Source: DAIOEK01 sp963721445
GTDB taxonomy: Bacteria; Chloroflexota; Anaerolineae; Anaerolineales; Anaerolineaceae
Assembly (NCBI GenBank): GCA_963721445.1
Contig: CAVRIZ010000005.1
Coordinates: 434,001-498,000, forward strand
Length of the DNA: 64,000 nucleotides
Reading direction: 5' to 3'
Made by a program: the position numbers and the translations under genes
Notes under the pieces: model-generated
The model's input: the letters and a program-made list of their open reading frames with translations, nothing else
What the model was told of the DNA's origin: nothing
The model's database searches: none
Shown here: in pieces, positions 1 to 10,000 of the stretch
Layout of the letters: each line of letters begins with the position of its first letter
Numbering within the stretch: the first letter of the stretch is position 1

Positions 1-1359
1 CTTGGCAATGAACTCTTCCGGAGTAATTTTTCCACCCATGAGTTCCTGCAATGAACCGGTGATCGTATCGTACATGGTGGGGGTAACCCAATCCATGTAA
101 TAACCAACCGCGTTGTTTTTGTTCAACGAAACCCAACCATTCACAATGTCCTTGAGAAGACCATCGGGCAGGCTGCTTGCGTCGGCCGGGTAAACAGGCA
201 GGAAACCAGCGGCTAACATCGCCTGGGCAGTCTTATCAGAATAGAGATAGTTGATGTATTCTGATGCCAGGTCGGCATTCTTGGACTTGGCACTGATCCC
301 AAAAGCGAATCCAGTACCGCCGACGGTCAACTTGTAGCCGTCCTTTTCTTCCGGAGGAAGAACGAAGAAACCGATATTGGCGATGTGTGGACTGGCTGCC
401 AGGTCACCACTCAACCAGGAACCGGTGAGGAGCATGGCGCCTTGTCCCGCTGAGAAGAGCTGCCAGGAATCATCATAGCCCACACCCGAGAAGTCTTTCA
501 TGAACACGCCACTATCTGCCCACTTCTTCAGGGTTACGGCCGCATTTAAGTTCTCTGGGGTTTCAAAAGTCACCTTGCCTGTATTGAACATGAACTCATC
601 GTACCAGTCGCGACTGCCCTGCATGACATTCTGTAATTCGCTGAAGGTGTGGATCGCCGGCCAACCATCCAGGTTGCCGAAGATGATCGGCGTTTCATTA
701 TTCGTCTTAAGTGTCTCAATCGCTGCTTCAAACTCAGCGAAGGTGGTGGGTAAGGCTATATTGTATTTCTGGAAGATATCCTTCCGGTAATACACACCGA
801 TCAATTCGGCCTGCAGGGGGATGCCATAGAAGTCCCCCTCTCCCATCTTGCTGCCGTCTTTGGTCCAGCTATTCAAACGGACCAGGCTTTGGGGGAATTT
901 GTCAAACCATCCATATTTTTCCGCATAAGCGTTCATGGGAACCAGCAGACCGGCTTTAACAAAGGCGCCCATATCCGATTCGCCCTGGTTGATCATGGCC
1001 ACATCCGGGCTCTCATCGCTTTTCAGGGCAAGGGCTTCGGTGGCTTTGAGGTCATCCATGGTCTTTGCCTCACGGACGATCTTCACATTGGGATGATCCG
1101 CCTCAAAGCGAGCAATCAGTTCCTCCATGATGGCCATCTCAGCCGGACGGGTAAAGTTATCCCATACCTTAAGCGTGGTGACCTCTGCCGGAGCAGCCGG
1201 GGCAGCGGGAGCTGCAGGAGCAGCTGGAGCTGCCGGCGCAGCGGGTGCAGCCGGAGCGGCAGGTTCGACCGGTACCGCAGGGGCTGCGGGAGCACAACTC
1301 ACGACACCAATTACCAAAACCACAAAAGTAACAAAGTAAAGCCATTTTTTTACGTTCAT
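1..1359 (-). CDS. ABC transporter sugar-binding lipoprotein (family 1), C-terminus outside window
   Basis: Extracellular solute-binding protein of a carbohydrate ABC importer; it would capture substrate outside the membrane and deliver it to permeases lying beyond the window edge. The reverse-strand reading frame starts at the ATG at 1359, preceded by a GGAGAGGAAA ribosome-binding site, and runs open to base 1. It opens with a hydrophobic signal ending in a lipobox (VVSC) around residue 22, followed by a long low-complexity Pro/Ala linker of repeated PAA units to about residue 55, then the mature SBP_bac_1-type domain (LKVWDNFTRPAE, later IGVYYRKDIFQKYNI and a GQGAMLLTGSW segment typical of the family). 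The GntR gene lies directly upstream on the same strand and probably controls it. The substrate cannot be told from sequence. The 3' end is missing. Confidence 0.88.
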   Translation of the reverse strand, partial: MNVKKWLYFVTFVVLVIGVVSCAPAAPAVPVEPAAPAAPAAPAAPAAPAAPAAPAAPAEVTTLKVWDNFTRPAEMAIMEELIARFEADHPNVKIVREAKTMDDLKATEALALKSDESPDVAMINQGESDMGAFVKAGLLVPMNAYAEKYGWFDKFPQSLVRLNSWTKDGSKMGEGDFYGIPLQAELIGVYYRKDIFQKYNIALPTTFAEFEAAIETLKTNNETPIIFGNLDGWPAIHTFSELQNVMQGSRDWYDEFMFNTGKVTFETPENLNAAVTLKKWADSGVFMKDFSGVGYDDSWQLFSAGQGAMLLTGSWLSGDLAASPHIANIGFFVLPPEEKDGYKLTVGGTGFAFGISAKSKNADLASEYINYLYSDKTAQAMLAAGFLPVYPADASSLPDGLLKDIVNGWVSLNKNNAVGYYMDWVTPTMYDTITGSLQELMGGKITPEEFIAK

Positions 1360-1463
1360 TTGCGTTTCCTCTCCATCAGCATATTAGTTTGATCTCTGCC
1401 CGAAACAAAACGATTGGCCTAATAACCACCTCCTCTATATTATTTCAATTTTTATTGAACCTA

Positions 1464-2198
1464 TCAATGCGAGCGAAAAATTTGTCCCTCATCGTATCGG
1501 ACACAATAGATATCACCTCTCGTCTGGTTTACACTGTATTCGATGATTTCACCTGAATCCAGGTAGGTCACCTGCTCCCGAAGGAGCAGCGCCACTGGCT
1601 CGTCTAATTCCAGCAAGCGGATGGCTTCCTCATCTGGCAAGATGGCAGAGACAGTATTACTACTTCCCACCAACCGCAAATCGTATTCCAATCGTAAGGT
1701 CTCAAATAATGGTTTATCTGCCAATCCATTTTCTAAAATGCCAGGACAAAGGTAGTGCGGTACATACACTTTATACAAGGAGAATGGTTTGTCATCGGCA
1801 TATCGCAGCCGTCGCAGGTAGACCACCTTGGAGCCCGGTTCGATATGGAGTATGTGTGCGATAACCGTTGATGCAGAGATCAATTTAGCTTCAAGGGTTT
1901 TTGTTAATGGCACCATCCCCAATCTGGCTAATTGGTTTTGGAACCCTTGAAGGGAACCATATTCCGATTCTTTCTTTCCTACATTTACATAGATGCCCTT
2001 CCCAGGGATGGATCGGATTACGCCTGATCGGAGTAATTCATCCAGCGCTTTTCGCATGGTCATCAAGCTAGTATGATATTGCTCACATAACTCCCTTTGG
2101 GTTGGAAGCTGTTGACCAGGTTTATATTCTCCACGTTCAATGGATTGAACGAGAGATTCTATAATATGGGAGTAATAGGGTTGGGGTGATAGGCTCAT
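1464..2198 (-). CDS. GntR-family (HutC/UTRA) transcriptional regulator
   Basis: Ligand-responsive DNA-binding regulator of 244 residues. An N-terminal winged helix-turn-helix (residues ~10-75; GQQLPTQRELCEQYHTS and MRKALDELLRSGVI) is followed by a UTRA effector domain (~95-235; GSKVVYLRRLRYADDKPFSLY), the arrangement of the HutC subfamily whose members sense sugars, amino sugars or histidine derivatives. The length is normal. It lies 104 bp upstream of the sugar-binding lipoprotein gene on the same strand, so control of that importer is likely. An inverted repeat with a GTCTAGA core, resembling DasR/NagR-type sites, lies 15-50 bp upstream of the start and suggests autoregulation. No clear ribosome-binding site precedes the ATG at 2198. 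Confidence 0.88.
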   Translation of the reverse strand: MSLSPQPYYSHIIESLVQSIERGEYKPGQQLPTQRELCEQYHTSLMTMRKALDELLRSGVIRSIPGKGIYVNVGKKESEYGSLQGFQNQLARLGMVPLTKTLEAKLISASTVIAHILHIEPGSKVVYLRRLRYADDKPFSLYKVYVPHYLCPGILENGLADKPLFETLRLEYDLRLVGSSNTVSAILPDEEAIRLLELDEPVALLLREQVTYLDSGEIIEYSVNQTRGDIYCVRYDEGQIFRSH

Positions 2199-2212
2199 GT
2201 ATAGTCAAAATA

Positions 2213-2248
2213 CTGATATATACTTGTCTAGAAACCAGTATATATCAG
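2213..2248. promoter_or_regulatory. Inverted repeat, candidate GntR operator
   Basis: Perfect 11-bp arms, CTGATATATAC at 2213-2223 and GTATATATCAG at 2238-2248, flank a 14-bp spacer containing GTCTAGA. HutC-subfamily sites of the DasR/NagR kind have a related ACTGGTCTAGACCAGT core. It sits just upstream of the GntR start, so autoregulation is the simplest reading. The operator role is inferred. Confidence 0.5.
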
Positions 2249-2345
2249 CTAGCGTGTGGAGTCAATTATTCTGAAACAGAGTCAATCCAGCGAGTGGCAA
2301 ATCTCAATATGAGTATATTTTTTCTTTGTATGGCTTGGTATCGAA

Positions 2346-3812
2346 TTATGTTGCCGTCACATCCTGCACCGAACCCACATACGCGACAATCACATCTTCC
2401 TGATTCTTGATCTGATCCACAATCACTATTAAATCTCGTTCTTTTCCATCGGCTCGGGTTATTTTGGTTTTGGTAGTGATTTTCCCTTCTACTCCACCTG
2501 TCTCCTGGAAAATTGGTTGCCCAACCTCTTCCAGCCCATTTTTCGAATAAGACGGAAACAAGAGATTCGATGGTGGATCAACCTGTGGTGTTAATCCAAA
2601 GATGTGGAAAAGTTCCTTGGACCAGGTTTGCTGTCTTGTCGATACATCGTAGTAAAAATGGCCAGTTTGCGATAAAGATTGGGCATATTCCAATAACCAT
2701 TCATTTTTCTCAAGGTCCGACTGAATTTTGATCCGATCCGTAATATCCCGAATTACCGCCAGGATATTTGGATTATCGTTCCAAACTATCCTACTTAATG
2801 TTACTTCAACGGTCATCCGTAACTTGTCATCCGGACGGATACTGATCCATTCGAATATCAGATCTTTACCCGAAAGTACTTGACACCAGATATCTTCCAA
2901 AACAAATCGCTGCTCAGTATCAGGAGCGCTGATATCCTTAATTGTCATTCCGTCAACTTGATCGAGGGTGAGGTTGTACATCTGAAGGGTTGAGGAATTC
3001 GCTGCAACGATTCGTCCGGTTGGATCATGAATCAGGATGGCATCATGTGTGGAATTAAATACGGTAGATAGATTTTGTTCAGCTTTCTTCTGTTTCAGAA
3101 TCGAGTCACTGTTATCTTTTATCCGATTAACTGACTGGACGGTAAGAACCGAAAGCAGACCCAATAACAATACAGATATCAGTCCCAGGATCAATAACAA
3201 AGATTGCTGCTGTCGATAGGACTGGGAAGGATAGATTCCAGCACCGATATAGGCATTGATCTCCGGCAATCCCATGACATACGATATTTTCTGCTCAGGC
3301 CGTGTAGAATTTGGCGGTGGAAAGTAATAATCGACAAAACTACCGGATGGGTTTAATTCGGCCGCTTTGATCAACGATTGGATGATATATTTTCCATAAA
3401 TGTCCGTTAGATTGATCTGATTACTTCCTTCAAGCTCAGGGGAAAACGGTTGCACAAGCATTATTCCGTTATAAGTGCTCATGAAAATATAATTGGCACC
3501 GTAGGAATCCTGATATACCATGCGCCTTATCATTGCCCGGGATTCCATCTGACCCTGTTCGACTGTAATAGAGCCGTCTTTAACCCTGGCAAGAATTGGG
3601 TCTATCGATGTTTTCGCAATGGTTACCAGCTGAACCAACGCTGTTTTCGTTTGTAGCTCTTCCGTTTGGATAATTTGATTCGTCAAAAAATAAAACACAA
3701 CCAGGATGCCGATCGCAATGAGAGAAGCGATCACAAGAATCTGAATGATCGCTTTTCGATAAATTGATTGATTATCGGCTTTCGTTTGCCCTGATGTATT
3801 TTGTGAGATCAT
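2346..3812 (-). CDS. Membrane sensor protein, single-Cache plus two PAS domains, no output domain
   Basis: A 488-residue signal-sensing protein. A transmembrane helix (~25-45) precedes an extracytoplasmic Cache_2-like domain (~50-195, with YQDSYGANYIFMS and GAGIYPSQ), a second transmembrane helix (~203-222), then two PAS domains: one at ~245-360 (HDPTGRIVAANSSTLQMYNLTLDQVDGM) ending in the PAC-like AVIRDITDR, and one at ~368-488 ending in GSVQDVT. Such proteins normally continue into a histidine kinase, GGDEF or methyl-accepting region; here a TAA follows immediately after the PAC motif, and no frame in the 147 bp downstream encodes such a domain. It may act through a partner or be a truncated kinase. 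Flanking genes do not suggest a specific signal. Confidence 0.75.
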   Translation of the reverse strand: MISQNTSGQTKADNQSIYRKAIIQILVIASLIAIGILVVFYFLTNQIIQTEELQTKTALVQLVTIAKTSIDPILARVKDGSITVEQGQMESRAMIRRMVYQDSYGANYIFMSTYNGIMLVQPFSPELEGSNQINLTDIYGKYIIQSLIKAAELNPSGSFVDYYFPPPNSTRPEQKISYVMGLPEINAYIGAGIYPSQSYRQQQSLLLILGLISVLLLGLLSVLTVQSVNRIKDNSDSILKQKKAEQNLSTVFNSTHDAILIHDPTGRIVAANSSTLQMYNLTLDQVDGMTIKDISAPDTEQRFVLEDIWCQVLSGKDLIFEWISIRPDDKLRMTVEVTLSRIVWNDNPNILAVIRDITDRIKIQSDLEKNEWLLEYAQSLSQTGHFYYDVSTRQQTWSKELFHIFGLTPQVDPPSNLLFPSYSKNGLEEVGQPIFQETGGVEGKITTKTKITRADGKERDLIVIVDQIKNQEDVIVAYVGSVQDVTAT

Positions 3813-4083
3813 TATTGGTTTATACCATATTGATACAATCTAACTATAATATTCTGAACCGCTTATAAATCTTCAAGTAGAAATATTCTATATGGCAAAA
3901 GCTGAGATGTCCATAAAATTTAACCAAATACCATGGTTTATCTCGGCGAATTTCGACGAAACGCTGGATTGTATAAATAGACTTTGGGATTATGCTAAAG
4001 CTACTTGAATAAGGGTATTTGGTTATTTCTCTGAACGAGAATGATAGACCCGTTAGAACTCTTGAAACCATAAGGAAAATAAC

Positions 4084-4614
4084 ATGAAGGAAATTCCTCA
4101 TAATCGGATCGATTTAAATCGTCTTCAAGGTGCTTTCGATGAAGGCTATGAGTTACGAAAACAAGCTGGCAGCCACTCGGTAACCCTCAGGGCTACTGCG
4201 AAGCTGGTCGAGAATGTATATCTGGATGGGCGAATCGGACGATTCCACTTTGCCTGTGATGAACCCGTCGAGCGGGGAGGCGAAGATAAAGCGCCCAGCC
4301 CCCTGGAATATTTTCTAATCGGGGCTGCTTTCTGACTACTCTCCCAGATGGTGCAGTTTGCACCACTCTATCGGGTGGAATTATGGGACGCCAGTATCGA
4401 TTTGCGAGCCCAGTTTGATGATTCAGAAAAATATAATCTGCCTGGTCCAGGAGCCGCTTTTCAGCAAGTCACCTATAAACTCAAAGTGAGCAGCCCTTCA
4501 TCCGATGAGGCGATTCAATCGCTCATTCAGCATGCAGAACGTGGGTGCCATACCGCTCAATCGCTGCGAGAATCGGTTTCGGTTAGCATCCAAGCTGAGA
4601 TCACACATCCCTAA
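4084..4614 (+). CDS. OsmC-family peroxidase-like protein with in-frame TGA (candidate selenoprotein)
   Basis: OsmC/Ohr-type proteins reduce organic hydroperoxides with two cysteines in a homodimer. The reading frame from the ATG at 4084 (AAGGAAAATAAC upstream) is open to 4614 except for one TGA at 4333-4335, codon 84; both halves are in the same frame, so this is not an indel. The TGA falls in SPLEYFLIGAAF-TGA-LLSQMVQ, the position of the conserved first (peroxidatic) cysteine of the family, while the second cysteine is present at residue 155 (AERGCHTAQSLRES). Read through, the product is 176 residues, a plausible OsmC length. A stem-loop with the spacing of a bacterial SECIS starts 8 nt after the TGA. 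OsmC-like selenoproteins have been described elsewhere. The alternative is a nonsense mutation or base-call error. The PfaD gene follows after 64 bp. Confidence 0.75.
4343..4375 (+). promoter_or_regulatory. Candidate bacterial SECIS hairpin
   Basis: Inside the OsmC-like frame, TGGTGC at 4349-4354 pairs with GCACCA at 4360-4365 around the loop AGTTT. The lower stem can be extended by G4347-C4366 and A4346-T4367 past a bulged A, then CCC 4343-4345 with GGG 4373-4375 across an internal loop. The apical loop lies 19 nt after the TGA and has a G at its second position; bacterial SECIS elements typically place a short loop with an early G about 16-37 nt downstream of UGA. Confidence 0.6.
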
Positions 4615-4678
4615 AGGACGCATCTACTAGTATCAACGCGGGTTATCTACCATATATTCTACATACGAGGTACTCGCA

Positions 4679-6293
4679 ATGATGCCAGATCACTTGGAAA
4701 ACCAGGAAAAGACCCTATCGCCTATTAATGTTATCGACACTGAAGAGCAGAAGATGGTTCAGCGGGTTGCATTATCTTCAGAAGACCAATATCGAATTGC
4801 CTTAACCCCATCCAGCCAACCGGTTTGGATTCTTCGACGCGATGATAAGATTGTCGCAACATCCTTACCCCCAACCAATGAAGAGATTGCAGCCTATCTT
4901 CCTCCCCTTACTCTACATACTCTGGGAGACAAAACCTTTCAACAGACATATAACACACAGTACTGTTACTATGCCGGGGCAATGGCAAATGCGATCTCCT
5001 CAGAAGAGATGATCATCTCCCTGGGCCGAGCCGGGTTGATGGGTTCTTTCGGTTCGGGTGGTCTGTTACCTGAACGAATCGAACAGGCAATTCAGAAGAT
5101 ACAGTTAGATTTGGGATCGAAACCCTATGCATTCAACCTGCTTAACAGTCCCAATGAGCCTGCGCTCGAACAAAAAGCGGTCGAATTATTCATCCGGTAT
5201 CATATTCCGGTGGTTGAAGCCTCTGCTTATATTGCTCTGACTCCCAACCTGGTGTGGTATCGGGTTTCTGGTTTACATCGTCATCCGGATGGAACTATCC
5301 TTTCCGATCATCATGTGATCGGTAAAGTATCCCGCAGGGAAGTGGCTAAACGATTCCTGGAGCCGGCTCCGGCAGATATTGTCCAGCGATTAGTAGAAGA
5401 AGGAAAAATCACCCGGGAGCAGGCCGACCTGTCACAGGAAATTGCGATGGCGGACGACATCACCGTCGAGGCGGATTCGGGTGGACATACCGATAACCGA
5501 CCATTGGTTTCCGCGTTTCCTGCCATCCTAAATCTACGGGATGAAATCCAAGCATTGCACCCGAACCGTCACTCCGGTTCGAATTGGCGCAGCCGGCGGG
5601 ATTGCTACTCCTGCATCTGCTCTGGCTGCATTTATGATGGGTGCCGCCTATATTACAACCGGTTCGGTCAACCAGTCATGCATCGAAAGCGGATCATCTG
5701 ACCACACCCGCTCCCTGCTTGCACAGGCTGAAATGACCGATGTGACCATGGCGCCTGCCAGTGACATGTTCGAGATGGGCGTGAAAGTCCAGGTATTGAA
5801 ACGGGGCACCATGTTTGCCATGCGGGCCCAAAAGCTATATGAACTATATTCCAGGTATGACTCGCTGGAGAGCATTCCTGTCGCAGAACGGGAAAAACAG
5901 GAAAAAACGGTTTTCAAGATGACATTTGAGGAAGTGTGGAACGCCTGTGAATTGTTCTTCAACCAGCGGGATCCACGCCAAATTGAACGGGCGAATCAGA
6001 ATCCCAAAGATAAAATGGCATTAGTGTTCCGCTGGTATCTCGGTTTATCATCGAGATGGTCGAATAAAGGCGAAGCTGGACGGGAGATGGATTATCAGAT
6101 CTGGTGCGGTCCTGCCATGGGCGCATTCAATGATTGGGTGAAAGGATCCAGCCTGGAAATGATTCCGAACCGGAAGGTTGTCGATGTTGCCAGAGAAATA
6201 TTGCAGGGCGCAGCTTATCTATATCGCGTGCGATTACTGGAAAATTCCGGAGTATCGATTCCCGCAGAATTCCGCAGATATAAACCTGATTAA
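4679..6293 (+). CDS. pfaD: PfaD-type trans-acting enoyl reductase (one +1 frameshift)
   Basis: FMN-dependent reductase of the 2-nitropropane dioxygenase fold that acts in trans with Pfa-type polyunsaturated-fatty-acid or secondary-lipid synthases to reduce enoyl intermediates. The first frame carries GRAGLMGSFGSGGL and the SGGHTDNRPL flavin-site motif; the continuation carries GAAGGIATPASALAAFMMGAAYI and GSVNQSC. The two frames meet near 5565, where PNRHSGSN changes to TPVRIGAAGG; removing one base rejoins them into about 537 residues, the usual PfaD length. The start is the ATG at 4679 or 4682 behind GAGG. The stop overlaps that of the convergent phosphopantetheinyl transferase by 4 bp, and the megasynthase lies just beyond. 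A single extra base is more likely an error than decay, since both halves are well conserved. Confidence 0.85.
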
Positions 6294-7015
6294 CAGGTGC
6301 CTGAAAATTTGATCTCGTGTCTAGTGGCCTGTACTCCTGCCGGGTAGCAAAGGGTAAGTACTGAATCTTGCCAGGTTCGCCAAGAGACCTGCCAATCTTG
6401 TAATCCCAATGCTGAACGGCTTCTGCCCTGTAACTGTTGCCAACTGTTGGATTGGTGATCAACGGGGGATCTTTTGATCTCCACTCGGAGGGGGTCCGTC
6501 CCCAATCCACTTGCAAGGCATTTCAGAATACTTTCTTTTGCACTCCAAATGAGGTTCAACCGTAGATTCGGGTTTCCGGATTCGTTTGACTGCTCCCATG
6601 CCTTTTCCTGATCTGTAAAATAATCGCTGAGGAATGCTCCATCCCTGTGGGTAACTTCTTCGATATCAATGCCTATGCGCATATTATCAGGGGTATAGCA
6701 TACCGCTGCCAGACCATGACTATGACTGATCGAGATCATTCCAGAGGTTCGGCTACCATTTCGGGTTAGAAATGGTGCGCCAGACGACTCCCTCTCCACC
6801 GAATAAGATGCCATCTCACCACCTGGATCATTCAGCGTCGAATAGAGGTGCTTGACCGCGATTCTTCCCGCAAGCCAATCCCGCCGGCGTTTCTCGATTG
6901 TCAGACCATTAAGGGTTTGTGTCTCATCGGGAGATAGATACCGACGAATATCTACATCCTGTCCATCACGGAGAATGGTTGGGATGGTTTCTACCACCCA
7001 AAAGATATCTCGCAT
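6290..7015 (-). CDS. Sfp-type 4'-phosphopantetheinyl transferase
   Basis: Transfers the 4'-phosphopantetheine arm of CoA to the carrier domains of the neighbouring megasynthase. The start chosen is the ATG at 7015 (MRDIFWVVE), 241 residues, because AGGATT precedes it and a strong inverted repeat occupies the stretch upstream; an in-frame start at 7066 would translate that hairpin. Family motifs are visible: substrate-recognition ISISHSHG, the Mg/CoA-binding GIDIEEV, and WSAKESILK. It follows the synthase stop by 55 bp on the same strand, implying co-transcription. Sfp-type enzymes modify serine, whereas all three recognisable carrier motifs in the neighbour have threonine at that position. 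Confidence 0.9.
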   Translation of the reverse strand: MRDIFWVVETIPTILRDGQDVDIRRYLSPDETQTLNGLTIEKRRRDWLAGRIAVKHLYSTLNDPGGEMASYSVERESSGAPFLTRNGSRTSGMISISHSHGLAAVCYTPDNMRIGIDIEEVTHRDGAFLSDYFTDQEKAWEQSNESGNPNLRLNLIWSAKESILKCLASGLGTDPLRVEIKRSPVDHQSNSWQQLQGRSRSALGLQDWQVSWRTWQDSVLTLCYPAGVQATRHEIKFSGTC

Positions 7016-7028
7016 ATAGGAATCCTGA

Positions 7029-7056
7029 TTGGGAGGGGACTGGAGTCCCCTCCCAA
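7029..7056 (-). terminator. Stable hairpin between synthase and PPTase genes
   Basis: Perfect 13-bp inverted repeat, TTGGGAGGGGACT at 7029-7041 and its complement at 7044-7056, with a 2-nt loop. There is no T-run on the minus-strand side, so it may be an attenuator or mRNA-stabilising element between the two genes rather than a full terminator. Confidence 0.5.
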
Positions 7057-7070
7057 CTTTTCTCATTTGG

Positions 7071-10000
7071 TTAGTTTAGCAAAACCTGAAGTGGTTCCAC
7101 CAGAGATTTTTCTGCCGAATACGGCAGCGCAGCGGTTCGATAGTTCTTCAGTTCAAGGTATACATTTCCATCGGAATCCACCACCCTGGCGTCAAAACTT
7201 AATTGATCATCCACCTCATTCGGCCGTACTTCCGCGTAGATTTCTCCGACCTGGCCATCCTGGCGGAAGAGGGTTAGGCTTTCAATTGATTGGGGTAAGG
7301 ACATGATCCCGGTTGATCCTGCTTCCCAAAGTCCTGCTGTCTGAAAACAAAGCTCCACCAGGATTGGTGTACTGATCGTTGTTTGGTTCCCATTGCTTAT
7401 TGGGAGCAGATTCGCCCTGAGCCTTCCAAGGACGACATCACCTGATCGTTGAGCACAATCCAAAACCTGGAAAGAAGGTCCATGGAAATAGAGTTTATAG
7501 ATGTCATCAGAGCAGATGACCTCCTTTTCCAACCAGGCGGGAGGTGTCCCAGCCGCGTGTTGAATCGCCTTCTCCTCTGTAATCAGAACTTTACCTGAAA
7601 AGTGGAGGACTTTCTCTGGTTTTCGGCTGCGGAATTCAAGTGTGGATTCCAACTTGACGTATACGACCAGTCCGCTTGATTCCCTCTCACAGCTTGCTTT
7701 CCAGGCGATGTGGCGGGGTTGGTTCCGATAAAACTTGAACGGCGCATGAAAATGGATATCTTCCAACGAAGTGACATTGAACTTACCGCGCGAAACAGCC
7801 AGTACGGAAGCAATATGCTTCGCAGCCACGGCAAATCCTTCGATTCCCATGACACCAGGTAAGACTGGCACACCATTCAAAGCATGATCTTTCAAGAACG
7901 GGTGGTCTTTTGGATCAAGGTCAGCTTCAAGGTGAATTTCACCATTATTATCATACGAGGTCAGATGACTGAGCATCGTATGGATGGGAGTACCTTCCCG
8001 CAGGGCAGCGTCTGACCTCTCGATGTCCACGCCTGATCTTTCCATCCAAGCAGATTCCATATATCCTAGCGATCCAGCCAGAAGAACTTCACCTGAAAAT
8101 CCTGATTCCAACTCACGACGAACCATCGGTGCAGCCTGGGCAGGTGGAATCATTTCGATTCCTGCCATTGACATCAGGGTTGGAATATTGCCCCTGCTGG
8201 CCATCCCTACTTCAGACCAGGCTCCCCAATCGATGGAAATCCATTTTGTCTGGGGATATTCAGATTTAAGGTGGAGCATGTACTTGTTGAGCGCATCATT
8301 CGCTGCTGAGTAGTCAGTTTGCCCGCTGTTACCAAATCTGCCTGCGACAGAAGAGAAGGTCATCACCCGTCCGGGAATTTGGTTGCGTTGTTTCAATTCT
8401 TCCAATATCAACCGGAAACTATCCACCTTGGCGGCGATAACCTGTCTAAATTCATCCACCGGCTTGGTCTCTGCTTTTCGACTTTTCTCAACTCCGGCGG
8501 CATGAATAAGGACATCAATTCGGGGGGAAGCATGAAGGATCTCATCCATGGTTCGCTTCACATCGACCGGCGACGTCACATCACAAATGTGATATACCGC
8601 AAACCCGCCGGCGTTCCGAACCTGCTGAAGCAGACCTACCATCGCGACCGATCTCTGCAGGGAGTTTATCTGCTGCTCCACCAGGACAGGAGTTGGTTTC
8701 TGTCCGGATTTCGTCATGTATTCGACAATCTCTTTTCGGAGGGCGTCAGGATTTTCATTTATCAGCGCAATTCGTGGATCGCCTGCCTCGACCAAGGGAG
8801 TTCGGCCAAGCAGGTGGAATGTTCCCCGGGTTGCTTGCGCCAGATCCATAACGATCGGGGCTACAATTCCCGCTGTTCCGCCGGTTATTACAAAAGTACT
8901 GCCTTGTTCCAGTGGATACACTGACCCACCCATCTCGATCTCTTTGAGTGATATACCAAAGCGTAACTGCCCATCCATGCCCACTTCTACAATTCCAGGA
9001 TCTGATAAGGTTTCACCAATCAACCGTTCCGCCTGGGATTTCACCGAAGATTTGAGATCAAGATCGACCACTTTTGTAAAAAGTTGAGCTCGCTCCCTGC
9101 CCATCGCTTTAATGAAACCAGTCACCAGACCATCCAGTGGGTGACTGCATTCTCCGGCAAATCCAAAGAAACCTCCCATCCGGGTTGCTGCGACCAGATA
9201 TTTCAATGAAGGCAGCATCTTGAGAGCATGGAATAGAGACTCGATGGTTATTGCAGAACCATTAACTAATTCATGGCTCTGATCATCACTGAGAAAGAAA
9301 ATACCATCTATCGTTTTTTCGTTCTCGAGGCTTGTAATGTTTTCCAGCGCCTCCCCAGGGGTACAAACTCGAACCGAAACCTGAAGTTTGGATAGCTGTT
9401 TGGTTAACGCATCGGTCAATTTGTCTGGCGAAGCGATCACCACCACTTCCGAATTATGATCGAGAGTTAATCCGGTCGGCAGGCAAAGATCCAATCGGGG
9501 GCGCAGAACCGGAACCGGAACACGCCGTCTAATTTGAATCGGTGTTGCTTGTTGTTCCTCAGATGCTTCCTTAATCGGAAGAGTTTGTGCCACGCTGGTC
9601 TCCGTTTGGGCAGCCTGTTGGGCGCCCAGGCCTTCCCGAACAAATGCAACAACTTTTTGCAGGGTGTTGTATTCTGATAAACGAAGATCTTCCCGACGGG
9701 GAATGCCATAATGATTCCGGATCGTCGCGAACAATTCTGCCTGCTTGACTGTGTCTATCCCAAGGTCGGCTTCCAGGTCCAATTCCATGTCCAGCATCTC
9801 GGTGGGATAACCGGTCTTTTCGCTTACTGCAGAGAGAACATACGTTTTGATCGTTTCGTCATCCCCGCCTGATATATGAGCGAGGACCGGTAAAGCCTCT
9901 GTCGTCAATACAGCGGGCTCCGGACATGGTTCAACCGTCTGTAGAATTGTAGTCGGTGCCTGGATAGAAGCAATTTCTGAATCACCCTTTTGATTCGAGG

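Noticed and set aside
1127..1339. Forward-strand Gly/Ala-repeat frame
   Set aside because: It is the antisense reading of the Pro/Ala linker of the binding lipoprotein, a by-product of the repeated codons.
3844..4101. 85-codon reverse-strand frame between the PAS sensor and OsmC-like genes
   Set aside because: No ribosome-binding site, composition unlike the neighbours, overlaps the start of the OsmC-like gene and has no family pattern.
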